From: Lunularia cruciata
Taxonomy: Eukaryota; Streptophyta; Marchantiopsida; Lunulariales; Lunulariaceae
Direction: 5' to 3'
Length of the DNA: 64,000 bases
NCBI GenBank assembly: GCA_948567375.1
Contig: OX419760.1
Coordinates: 12,834,001 to 12,898,000 of the forward strand
Shown here: positions 32,151-43,885 of the stretch, piece after piece
Position numbering within the stretch: the stretch's first letter is position 1
How the letters are laid out: the number at the start of each line of letters is the position of its first letter
Translations under genes and position numbers: made by a program
Notes under the pieces: model-generated
What the model was told of the DNA's origin: nothing
Seen by the model: the letters and a program-made list of their open reading frames with translations, nothing else
Database searches by the model: none

Positions 32151-35100
32151 CATATGTGTTTATTATATCCCTTACTCCGTCATTGATGAAGTGAGACCCG
32201 TTATTTATTACAACAGACAAGGGAACACCAAATTGAGATATAATTTTAATGTGCAAAAATTGAACAACAATAATTATTGAGCTGTTAATGAAGGATTTTA
32301 CCTTTGTCTACTTAGTGATATATTCTACCACTACAATGATATAGCAATGGTGGGTTTTGCATATTGTAGGATTGATGGGTCCCATGAAGTCAAGTCCCCA
32401 TTGCTGGAATAGTTGTGCTGCTAATATTGGATGGAGGTACATGTGGTATTTGGAGGGTTTGCCAATGTGCTAGCAAGTGTTACACATAGGGGTATATTTA
32501 TTGGCATCTTGGGTGATTGAAGGCCACCACTAGCATGTCAAGTAGATTTTTTGGGAAGTTAGCTTGCCCGAGAAGTGTCTAGTTGACTCGTCAAAGTAGC
32601 ATGCTTGGAGGACTATGGGAATTTCTTTTGGGCTGATGTAACATGGAGTACTCAATCCATACCTATTTGGTTAAGGTCATCATTAGGATTGTAAAGGGAA
32701 TGAAAGCTCTTTGATAGTTGTATGGCAGATTGGACAGCACACTTCCTATAGATGTCTGATTTGATCCATGTATGTGGATTGAGAAGTGACTTGAACCCAC
32801 ATGTAGATAAGATGGAAATATATGGGATATGTATTAGAGGAGTTTGTCATTGGAGATCCAAGAGTGCAAGAAAGGAAGTCCGCATCATCATGGGACTTGC
32901 CGGGGTGATACTAATTGAAAAGGAGAATTCCTATAGTAGTAGTATCCAACACACTAAACATCATGAATATCAAGGCTTTTTGATAGGTACTTAAGGGCTT
33001 TGTGATCTACATGGAATATAAATCTATTTCCCATTAGGTAATGTTGGAACTTCTAGACATCAAAAATCATGCCAAGGCATTCCCATTTAGTGGTGGAGTA
33101 GTTTTGCTTTGTAGAACTAAGCTAAAGGCTAGCATAGTAGATGGGATGTTCCTATTGTTGGTTTTCATACTAGGCCAAGACAGCCCCTGTTGCTTTGTTG
33201 GATGTATCCATGAAAACATGAAAGGTAACTTTCTAATTTGATGTGGCCAGATTAGAGGCCGTAGCTAGTCTCATTTCAAGGTCTCAAACACCTCAATACA
33301 TTGATATGTCCAAAGAAATCCACCATGGAATGTAGTAGTGTGATCAGCTTAGATGCTATCTGCCATGTGAACATGCCAATGGTAATATCCCATATAGCCT
33401 AAGAAGCATTGAAGGTCATCCGCTATCTCAGGTATGGGCAATTGCACAATGGCTTGGATTTTTCTCAGATTGACCATGATACCATTTTGGCAAGCCAAAT
33501 TGCCAAAGAGGGTCCATAAGAAATAGCAAACAAACAATTATGAGGATTGAAGGAAATCTTGACATTGCAGCAGAGGTGTAGAGTGGCCCTCAATGCTTGG
33601 ACATGGTTGTTGTAGGAACTATGTATGTACATGTTATCAAGGTAGAGTTCTAGTTTATCCCATACTTCTCTAAAAGAATTCATCATGTATTGTTGAATGG
33701 TTGCAAGGGTGTTCCATAGTCCAAATGACATCACTCAATAGGCATAAGTCACCCACTTGGTGACAAATGTGGTTTTGTATTGATCTTTGGAGCAATAAAA
33801 ATTTGGTTGTAATTGGAATATCCATCCATAAAGGAAAATCATTGACTATGGGCTACTCTATATAGCAATGTATCTGTGTATTAATTTGGAAAGGATTGGG
33901 TATAGTCTAGGCATTCAGTTTGAGGAAATCCACGCAAATCCTTACTTTTTCCGTATCCTTTTTGCAACTACAAGGATTGGCAACACCCACTCAATTTCAC
34001 CTACAAGATAGATGAACCTACACTTCAGCAATTTGTTTATTTCCTCTTGTACCTATTGAAAATAGATGGAGTTCAATCTATATGGTTTAGATCAAACTTG
34101 AATAGCATCTAAATGCAGCAATATGTGATGCTTACATTTTTTAGGATTCATGCCCATCAGTTTTGTATAATTGTAGGCAAAGATATCTGTAACCTTGTGA
34201 AAGAATTCATGATACATTGGATGCTTGTTGGTACCCATGGTGGTACTCAACCAAAGATATCTAGGGCCTTTTCTGCACAAGAGATATCTAGATCTTTGAA
34301 TTTGTTCATGACTTGGAATTCTAGAGGGATTGTGCTTTTTGTTTGTTCTTGAGGTTTGTCTAGAAAGTAGTATGGCAATTCCAGATTGGGTATGGTTTGA
34401 TGGACTTCCCACTCTTTTACCTTTCTCTTTGGGATGATTTGTTTGGTGGTGGAAAAAATGGTGAGGTTTGGAGAGTTTCTTGCCTCATTTGTATCTTGCA
34501 TCCCACACATTACATTCCATAAGCCATGTCTCTCCAGAACTGACTAAGGAAGTCTTGTCATCTCATAAGACCTCTATTTTGCTATCCTTGGAGGAATGAC
34601 AATATCATTTGAAATACTTCCATTGAGGTAGAGATATTCATTGGTTTCATCATCTTGACAATTGATTTCATCCTTGATGTAGAAGCAGCAAGAGGGTAAG
34701 GTAGTCTGCACATGTTCTTGCATATATTGTAATGGGAACAAAGCCAAGATTTGTTGTGAGAATTTTTTGGGACTTTCATTGAAGCTGCTAAGTAGTATTG
34801 GTGTAGCTATTCTTGACAACTAGTTTGTCAAGTACAGCTGCAAGTTTGGTAGGTGATATAGGGAGAAGGTCAGATGAGTTTATCATCATCATAACCTTGG
34901 ATACAACATAACCACTCATCTACTCCTCAGTTATAAACAAATAGTTAGTGATGGTATCCGCAATCTCCTCATCATTATCACTTCTCACACATCACTTTGC
35001 CATTGATGGAAAAGCTTGGTTTGCCTTCTTGATCTAAATTGGAATTCTGGTCAATAGGGTACATTGGATGAATCGTGTGATTTGGCTCCTTCCCAAAAGT

Positions 35101-35700
35101 AAGTAACTTTTTAGTTCACCAAGAATTAATCATGTCTGCATCTACCAAGCATGGTTCTCCCAACTATAGTGGAAATTGTGCAAGATAAGGAAATCCATGA
35201 CCAAGTAATCCACTAGGAAGGTTTGCTCACCAATAAGCGTTAGTACTTTGGTTAAAATCCCATAGGATGGTATCTTCTTCCATCATCTATTCAAAGAAGG
35301 GTCAAATTTTTAGTCATGCCTTGCAATTTGAATGTTTGCATAACTCTCTTTGTCATAAAGTTGATGAAGGAGCTTGAGTTGATTTGACAATTTGGGATGA
35401 CACTACCTTCAATTTTTATAGGAATATTACAGTTGTGGAGCTTTTTATACAACACTTGATGCTCATCTATCAACTCTTTGATCAGAGCGGTTTTAGGTCT
35501 TTTGATAATCAGAGATTTTCTTATGCTTAGAGGTTGTGTACTTCCTGTAGGTGAGGTTGAAGTTATGGGAGTGCAAGTTCTTGGGATAATCACTTTATTT
35601 TCCTGGTTGTTGAATGCACTATGGGATGCTCTTTCAACAAGAATGTCTAAATCTTTTGGTGCTTTGTAAGTGCTACCTTGCAAAGTTGTTTGAGAGTAAT
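32151..35700 (-). pseudogene. Ty3/gypsy pol relic (RT, RNase H, integrase N-terminal half)
   Basis: Minus-strand order, from high to low coordinates: a frame at 35291-35683 of uncertain identity; pre-RT at about 34000 (EEINKLLKCRFIYL, PILVV); RT with MSFGLWNTLATIQ and LELYLDNMYIHSS at 33465-33734 (the YxDD site now reads YLDN); LGYMGYYHWHV at 33349-33537; RNase H remnants 32700-33300; integrase core remnants at 32160-32420. Stops and shifts are frequent, so it is old. Confidence 0.65.
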
Positions 35701-36262
35701 ATTGGTCAGAGTGTTAGCTAGATCTGCTAAGATGTCATAGTTATGAATGACCAAAGTAGAAGGTTGTTTGGCCAATGTGTCAAACATGGGAACCATGGCA
35801 TTGTAAATCTCCAATATTGGTTGTGAAGTATCTTCCTATGGAGATTCATCACTAGTCTCAGTGGAGGGGTAACTTTTGGAGGATGGATTGCTTGTTGGAT
35901 CCGATAATACATAAGTGTGGGATCATGTAGTAAGAAAGATGTTTGCCTCTATGGGGGCATGATTTTCTATGAACAATGAACAATGTATCTTCCAAGGAGT
36001 TCTCTTTAACTGCAATGAAGTGCACCTTCCTATTATTGCTATGAGGATTTAGGATATGAGGATTTTGTTGTTTGTTTTGTATAGGTACTCCGTGAACCTA
36101 GGTGATGAAATTTCAAAGTCAAGCCACTATGCCATAATATGCACTCTTGCACAAAACCTTTAGTGAGAAAGCTTATTAGGACATTGATTTGCATAGTAGT
36201 TCTCACTACAAATGTGAAAATGTACATGAAAATGAAATGTGAAATGTGAAAATGTTCTGGGC

Positions 36263-36952
36263 TGTAACACTCATTTGTGCATGTATGTGCTATTTTGATA
36301 TTTAGTTTGGTATTACAAGTACTTGAGAGATATTATTTATATAAAGATAAAGGATGGTTCTACATTAGTCATGATTAGCTGAAGTTAGTGATAGCTAAGA
36401 TAAAAGGGACCTTACTTGAGAAGAAGTAGAAAAGATGAGCACCACTACTTCTGATTCTAGTGTATTGACTTGGTATTAATCTTAAGTGTTTTGCTTTGAG
36501 GAAAGAATTGAGAACTCTTGACCCACAAACCTTTTTTCTTTGGATTCTTCTATAGTCCAAGAAAAAACCATGTGAAGAAATCCTTGACTTAGTTGTTGGG
36601 TCAAGATAAGAGTACATGCTTAGGAGAATGTTCCCATGAGTATGTATATTCCTTTAAACTTGAGACTTTATCTAAATTTTAGCCTAGTAACTTGAGTTAC
36701 TCTAGTAATTAGTAAATTTGGTGTGTAACTATTTCACAAGTATAAAAACTAGAGGTGAAGAGGTACTCATTGTCCTTTCATTTGCAACTATCTCTCTCTC
36801 ATTGAGTTCTCTGGTGAGCAATGGTTTGAGTCTTGAAGTGTTAGCCTTAGAGATGTATGATGAAGATGGGATTCCTTGCTTTCTTATTCCATGGTGGGCT
36901 ACCATAATAATCATTGGAGGTTCATCTTGAATGAGAGATAGGTTGGCTTGCA
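36263..36952 (+). repeat. LTR of family A, plus orientation (5' LTR of a gag-bearing element)
   Basis: 690 bp from TGTAACACTCATTTGTGC to ggcttgca, with TG and CA ends. The reverse complement matches the LTRs at 40345-40923 and 60912-61593. A plus-strand gag lies downstream, so it is probably the 5' LTR. No clear primer-binding site follows at 36953. Confidence 0.7.
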
Positions 36953-39580
36953 TTTTTTTATGTTGCCAAGACCTCTCTAGAAGGCAAGATAATGTTCCAC
37001 GTATAATTCTACATTAGACAACGGAGGCCATGAGATCTAACTTAGAGAGAACATTAGATGATGAGATAGTTAAACTCATGTAAGAGAACCAAGACCTATT
37101 TGAAGACCTTGTAGTTCATTATGATCTCTTTGAGGTGTTATTGTACATCTTGTACACATGAGAGGATTGGAGTGATTGTGGGAGATAAATTGCAGAATTA
37201 TGGAGATTATGGTCAATTTAGGAAATACTTCAAGTTCATGATCTAGACTTGGAATTTATACACATGATAGATTGGGTTATCCTTTAGTTGCAAACTTGAA
37301 ATTATTGTGAGAGCTAGTACATGCACTGAGTTAGAAGTTTTGGAAGTTGATAGGGTAAACCCAAAATTACATGCTCTCTAGACATTTATATAAAGTTTAC
37401 CATTTATCATCTTGAATTGGATTGCCATGAAACTTTTGAAAACAATGAAGTGGTAGATAGACTACCTCTTGTGTTTTAAATTAAAGAGAGATCATTCATT
37501 TAGAGAGAAGAATAAATTTTTGAAATAAAGTGGGTGGTTTTTAGACCAAATCTAGAAGATGTGTACTGAATAGAAAGGTGCCTAGACAAAATGGCTCAAT
37601 AAAAAGATCAGAAATTTTTTAAGAGAGGACATCTTGGGGTTTTATTAATTATGCAAAATTTCAAAGGATTGTGATATAAAATTGAAAGAATTTAGTGATA
37701 TTGTTTGGAGGGTCAATCTTGGAAAGTTTAGATCTCATGCATGATGAGGAGGGTTGAGAAAAACCAAAGGCATGTTTGAGTGTTTAGATTCATGTTGAGA
37801 GCATGAAGGGTCACCAAGAGTGGAATCTAAGGCTTTGCAAGATTCCACAAGGGTTTAAAGTGATTATAGAGGTTGATTTGAGGAAAACAAAGTTTAGAAT
37901 AAAATTTGAAGAGAGTGTTGAGAGGATCTAAAAACATACATTACTAAGAGGAAAGAGTGATTCTAAGTGCTTTTTATGCAGAGAGAAGGGATACAAGGCA
38001 GGTCCATGTCTAATGACTTTTGAGAGCAAGAGATTGAAGGAAAGGAGAGGCTACTTGGGATTACATGTTGGACCTTCTTCACCAAGATTAGGAGGGAGGA
38101 GATATAAGACCAAGGAGTTGTGTGAAGTTTATGGAATGGAAGGACTTCAAAAAAGACATGAATGTAGTGGAGTAATAACACTTTTGGAAACATTAGAGAG
38201 AGATTTTGGAGAGAATCCTAGCACAACTATAGAGAAACTATCACCTTTTGTAGCTAGTTCTCAAGATTAGTGATGGAGATAATCTTTCAACTTATGGATA
38301 AACCATCCATGAGGGTTCAATTATTATGCACTATAGGATTTGATCTCACTAAAGAAACCTTGGAATAACCTGAACTTTCTGTGTTCCCTAGGATGGATTA
38401 CTCTCAAATGGTACTAGTCATGTATATACTCTATTAGTTTAAGAGTGAAAGAAAAGAAAAGAAAAAGAAATTTGAGAGAAAGGAGAAGATAGTCAGGTGC
38501 TAAGATGTGGAAACTTCTAGTTTTCTTTGGCAAGGATGGAGAAGATATGAGAGAATTTGTTAGTGATTTCAAGAGAGCTTGCATAGAAAACAACAAAAGG
38601 AGGAAGAATGAGTATCTCATCATTACAAAATTTCTTTGAGGATGAAACCCTTACATGGTATGAGTCACAATACCAAAAGAGAGAGAGATGAGAGGTGGGC
38701 AAGAAGAGTCTTGAGGGAGAGTTTGACTATAACAGTTATTGAGAACTTTGTTCTAGATGAGAGTTATGAGAGTTATGAGAGATTGATGAGTGAAGTTACC
38801 TTCCTTAAGCAAGGAGATGGATAAGAAGTGAGAGTCTATGTAGAAAGAGTGGAAAAGTTAGAGTCCAAGTTTTGCATAATGTTGAGGAAGAGTGGGGACT
38901 ACTATGATTGGCATAGGAGCTATGCTCAGCATGAATTTGTGGGAGGGTTGAGACTATAGATTAGAAGCAAGGTGAGATGAAAAACCTTCTTCCAAGATTG
39001 AAGCTATCAAGATTGCAATACGTATGGGGGAGAGTTTGGAAGGAGATAAGAGTGATTTGGTGGTGAAGGAAGTTGTGCTTCCTCCTCAAGGCTGCAAGTA
39101 TGGTGGAACTTCTGATACTTTGGTGGCAAGGGTTTCACCAAAGGTAGTATTTTCTCTGGTTCTTGCACCTCTACCAAAAGATCCACTTCAAATTATCACA
39201 AAATAACTTGTAGATCTCAAGATTAGTATAGTGCAACTATGGGCAAAGAGAAAGGTGGATCAGAATGTGGGGAGAGGGCCTTGGAGTTATGGAAGTTATC
39301 CATATAGAGGAGATCAACCAACCAACAATTTCAATGATAGAAATTCTTTTGGTTGTGGAAAAAGAGGTCACATCTAAAGGAATTGCTCAAATTCCACTTA
39401 CCATGGAAGAAGGGTTTATGAGGGAGCCAATACAAGGAAAGAGGGAGGCAGTGAAATACAAGTGGCTCTTAATCCAAATAAGATGGATCCAAATAGGTTC
39501 ATCCATGTGTTTACTTTCAATTACAAGGATTTAAAGGAAGTCATTTTGGAGGAGAATTTTAGATCTTTGTAACTAAAAGC
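36953..39580 (+). pseudogene. Leader and gag of the family A element (relic)
   Basis: After about 1.4 kb without a clear gene, plus frames show gag: FFGKDGEDMREFVSDFKRA near 38520-38580, then DETLTWYESQYQ near 38640, LMSEVTFLKQGDG and VRVYVERVEKLESKF. A damaged zinc knuckle (FGCGKRGHI, stop, RNC) is at about 39345-39380. The element then ends abruptly near 39580, where minus-strand protease sequence begins. No pol of this element remains. Confidence 0.6.
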
Positions 39581-39599
39581 AAATACATGGATGAACTTA

Positions 39600-40325
39600 T
39601 CAAAAATCTCTTCAAGTCTCAACTTCTAATCCTTGGTAACATTTGGACCATATATCTCACCTTCTACTCCTTGGTAACATTTGGACCATACTTGAGGGTA
39701 GATAACCTCATCTCTATCTCTTCAAGTGTCAATGGTGATTTATCTAGGTTCTTCAAAACCTTTGGCTTAGGCACAAAATCCATAGGACACAAGGGATACA
39801 CATCTAAATGAGATTTATATTCATCCTCCTCCATGGAAGTCTCTTCTTCCATGCTTGTGCCTATACATGAAGCTCTTTCTTTTGAATTTGATTCCCAATA
39901 ATCAGAAGATGGTGTATATGAATGTGAAGTGTTGGGGGTGTTAATCACAAGAACTATAACTTGATGGTTCGATGGCCCAATCTTCAAGTACCCTTTGTGC
40001 CATTGATCAATTAAGCATGTTGCTCTCAATGATGGCCTCCCAAGAAGCAAATCATAGCTTGAATCCTTCAAGACTTGGAAAGCCATGAGATTTTGAACTC
40101 CCATAATTGAAACTACCACTTTATTCATCACCCCTACATGTCTAACTTGTTATTTGTTTGTTATGCTCATGACAAATGTTGAAGGTCTAGAGGGTATCAA
40201 ACCCAACTTCTTCATCAACCTCTCTAACATGGCATTCACTATAGATCTTCCATCAACAAGTGCATCCTTGATGTTGTGATCATTCACTCTCACATCAATC
40301 TTGGAGGTATATTTACAAGTCTCTT
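39600..40325 (-). pseudogene. Gypsy aspartic protease relic
   Basis: The minus frame reads ALVDGRSIVNAMLERL (active-site block, Asp kept) near 40250, and at 39664-40131 SYDLLLGRPSLRATCLI, the second conserved block of retroelement proteases. A linker rich in Glu follows. A 22-bp sequence starting ccttggtaacatttgg is repeated at 39631 and 39669. Confidence 0.65.
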
Positions 40326-40344
40326 AAGCTCAAACCACCTCTAC

Positions 40345-40923
40345 AAGGCTAACACTCAAGAATCAAACCATTTCTCACTTGAGAACTCAATGAGTGAGAG
40401 ATAGTTGCAAATGAAGGGATGATAACTACCTCCTTACCTCTAGTTTATACACTTGTGAAATAGGTTATATATCAAATTTACTAATAACTAAAGTAACTCA
40501 AGTTACTAGGGTAAAAGTCAAGTGAAGTCTAAAGTCTAAAGGAATATCATACTCATGGGAACATTCTCCTAAGCATGTAGTCTTATCTTGATCCAAACAC
40601 TAAGTCTAGGATTTCTTCACATAGGCTATCCTTGGACTATAGAAGAATCCAAAGCAAAAAGGTTTGTGGGTCAAGAGTTCTCAACTCTTTCCTCAAAGCC
40701 AAACCTAAAAATAATACCAAGTCAATACATTAGAATCCAAAATAGTGGTGCTCATCTTTTCTACTTCTTCTAAAGCAAGGTCCCCTCTATCTTAGATATG
40801 ACTAAATTTAGCTAATCATAACTAATTACAACTATTGTTTATCTTTATATAAATAATCTCTCAAGTACTTGTAATACCAAACTAAATATCACAATAGTAC
40901 ATACATGCACAAATAGGTGTTAC
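40345..40923 (-). repeat. LTR of family A, minus orientation, between gag and protease
   Basis: Matches 60912-61593 in the same orientation, for example cattagaatccaaaatagtggtgctcat. The minus start is a damaged TGTAACACC (40923). It sits between gag (40930-42300) and protease of the minus-strand element, so it is an inserted, partly truncated solo LTR. Confidence 0.6.
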
Positions 40924-40929
40924 CGTCCT

Positions 40930-42335
40930 CATCTATTTCCTCTTCCTCCTTGGAAAGTTGGGTCTTGTAAATCTTGGTTGAAGTTGTTATGCTTAGGGAG
41001 AATGTCTATAGCATGTGTTCTCTCTTCTTGTGGTTCTAATGTCTTTGAAATGTTTTGTAGTTTGCTATAGTATGCCCATATCTCACACAATTTATGTAAA
41101 AGTTTGGAATTTTTGGTATGCCTCACTAAGTATTAGTTTGCATTCTTCCTATACAATATCAATAGGAGATTTCTCCTCTAGAAATAGTATTAATTGGATT
41201 CCTCTCAATTGTTGTTGCACTAAGTGAAGATTCTCCAAGCATTTTAGTTTTACTAGTAGTATGAGTCTCTAGTTCTCCTTCATTTTAGTAGGTGTTGTAG
41301 GAATCACATTAGCAATGGTGGGTGATGCTAGTAGTATTACAAAAAGAACTACTACCATGTGATTGTATTTGGGCATTGCTTGGAATGTTGTGTATAGGCC
41401 TGGTGCAACTCTGGGCATTCCTTATTAAAGTAGGCTGCATGCAAGAATCCTTGAGAAGCAACATAAGCATTATACATCACACTTCCCTTAAATCTTAGTA
41501 TGATAGAACATGGATCTAGTAAGGCCATATCCTATTCATTAGCTTGAGCCCAACCACATGTTTCTTCAAATGCCTATGCTAGAGTTGATGCCTTGTTGTA
41601 GACTAGAAACTTTTGAATGTTCTATGGTAGGGTATCCGTAAACCAATTGAAAGCCATCATAGGGTTTGGTGTTGGTACAATCATTCACAATATATATTGG
41701 AATCATTGGATAAACAATTGCTTGGTTTATTTTTGTCCTTTGTGGAGCCATTTTTTTTCAAAGTTGTTCTTGTTGTCTTGGAGAGATGTACACTTGTCAT
41801 CCTTTTGCTCATATCATTGGATAGCTTGTTTTTGTGGCTATGGTTAGACCCGTGTTGGGCAATATCGATGAAATATTGGCCAATTTTCCATGTCATGGTA
41901 GCATCATCTACAATATTTTGGGCTATATAGACATTTTCAAATATGCATAGGAATGAATCAAAATCTTCTTGTCCTATGAACACTATCATTTTGAGGGTAT
42001 GCAATTATTTCCTCCTCCCAAAGTCATGGTAGCTTGGGATACAAGAGTTGAAGAGGTTGCAAATAGTATTGTAGAAGAAATGTCCACCACAAAATTTGAA
42101 GTAGGAATATTTTATTGCGTAGAAGTGCTTGCTATCAATGGAAATGTTATTTGAACTTGTGACAAAAGTATTGGCTATTGCAAGAGTTATAGCTTCCCTT
42201 GATTTGAAAGCCAATGAACTTATATGCATGAGAGGTAATACTTCCCCTATATGCAGATTTTCTATGCTCTTGTTGGATGGCAAGGAGTACACATCCAAAA
42301 CATGTTGTAGAGCATAGTAGAGAGGATATACAAGA
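40930..42335 (-). pseudogene. Gag of a minus-strand gypsy element
   Basis: Directly downstream, on the minus strand, of a primer-binding site and LTR. Frames at 42005-42298 and 41681-42004 (FDSFLCIFENVYIAQNIVDD) resemble gag N-terminal parts. A possible damaged zinc knuckle (CVRYGHTIANY-like in one frame) is near 41080. No intact frame remains. Confidence 0.5.
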
Positions 42336-42355
42336 TCCCCTGTAGTGGCGCCAAA
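42336..42355 (-). other. Primer-binding site of the family G element
   Basis: Minus strand has TGGCGCCACTACAGGGG four bases after the LTR end CACACAACA. The TGGCGCC start is the type used by many plant gypsy elements. Confidence 0.65.
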
Positions 42356-42358
42356 AAT

Positions 42359-43115
42359 GTTGTGTGCGCAAAACTAGTGCAATAGTGTAATACCAAGAGT
42401 TAGCCATATGATCTAGATGTGAAATTTGGTTTGGTAACATCTAGAATGATGTTATACATGATGGTTAAAATAGATCAAATAGAAGTATCACCAAAAGAGT
42501 ACTTCTACTAATAGGGCAGAAATTGAAATAAACTTGAGAACCTTAGAACCAATAGCTAGACATATGATTTAAAGGTGAGAATTGGTTTGGTAACATCTGG
42601 AAGGATGTTACACATGATGGACTAAACAGATCAGAAAGAGATATCACCAAAAGGGGACTTCTACTAATAGAGTAGGAACCAAATAATGCCTGATCTTTGA
42701 AGGCAATTTTGGAGGTCTAAACGGATGAATTAGGCCTTGAAAATGTGCAGATCTCCCCAATAGAGGAGATGTTGGCCTTCCTCCATGCTTTCTCTCATTG
42801 AGAGCTTTCCAACGGTACCTTACTCATGTGATTCTGAGATTCCTATAGGAAGATTCCCTAAAAGATTCTCTCCGTTCAAAGCTTGTTTGACCAACCAGAT
42901 AGGACCTAGACCAGACATGTCACCCATCCAAATAAGTAATCCAAGGGTGGAGCTTGCTGACATGTCACCTATCTGTATCCCTAATCCTATGGTGGAGTTT
43001 CCTTGGAGGAGATCCTCTTTGCCTATATAATAAAGAGAAGGTGCTCCTTTGGGGCATCGAATGTTTGAGTGTGCATTCTGTGTTTTCTCTCTTCTCTTGT
43101 CCTCAAAGTATTACA
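42359..43115 (-). repeat. 5' LTR of family G
   Basis: 757 bp with TG and CA ends; on the minus strand it starts TGTAATACTTTGAGG and ends GCACACAACA next to the primer-binding site. A TATA-like ttattatatagg lies near 43025 on the minus strand. A segment of about 130 bp is present twice inside it with a 156-bp offset (42392-42520 and 42548-42677). An opposite-strand copy is at 2195-2800. Confidence 0.75.
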
Positions 43116-43885
43116 AATAGTGGAGAGATAATGGACTATGGGACATAAGGAAGGTGACTTACACATCCTTATGGGTGGCTGGCTGGCATTGATGTGGCTT
43201 GGAGAGGGATGGTAGTCCAAACTCCCATAGTTGGGTGTTTCATGATTAAGGAACAAGAAATACATATAGACACTTACCTTGGAGATGGTTCAAGGACCTA
43301 TCACACTCATGAATCTTTTGAACTTTTGTGATGTCTCACTCATTGTCAAACTAGCCAATTAATAAGGAGAAAGCTTCTTGTCTTCCCAATTGATTGGGGC
43401 TATAGTGCAACAACAAACAAGGAGTACTAATCCATGCACACAATTACACCGAGTCCAACATCACCATACATTCAATCACCCATTTGCAACAATCATATGG
43501 AATTCTCCTTTTCTTTTGCCTTTTTATGGCTTGAGTTGTCTTTACTACAATTGAAAATATAGTATATTTTTGATATCTGATAGCCACTCTTGTAGTCTCT
43601 TTTTACCTTGTGCTTGTAGGGAGAGGTCAACCTCTTAGATATTCAACAAAACTAACCTATGCCTATGAAGTTCTATCTCTCTTAAGTATCTAAGTTAACC
43701 CTAGAAAGAATTTTACTCTAGCCTTTATTGCTATGCTTACAATAGGCAGCCACCACCCTTTATGCTACTTCTATCTCCTTCATTAGATGTTTTCCTAGAT
43801 AATCTTAATCTAACCTAAGAGTGGACTACTAGTTCTTAATTACAATCCTAAATTGGACCTTTTTGTAGATAGATTCTTGCCTTTT
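43116..43885. repeat. LTR-like repeat F, copy 2
   Basis: Matches 10665-11400 along most of its length. It abuts the family G LTR on one side and the 3' end of a minus-strand gypsy pol on the other, so it is probably that element's 3' LTR. Confidence 0.6.
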
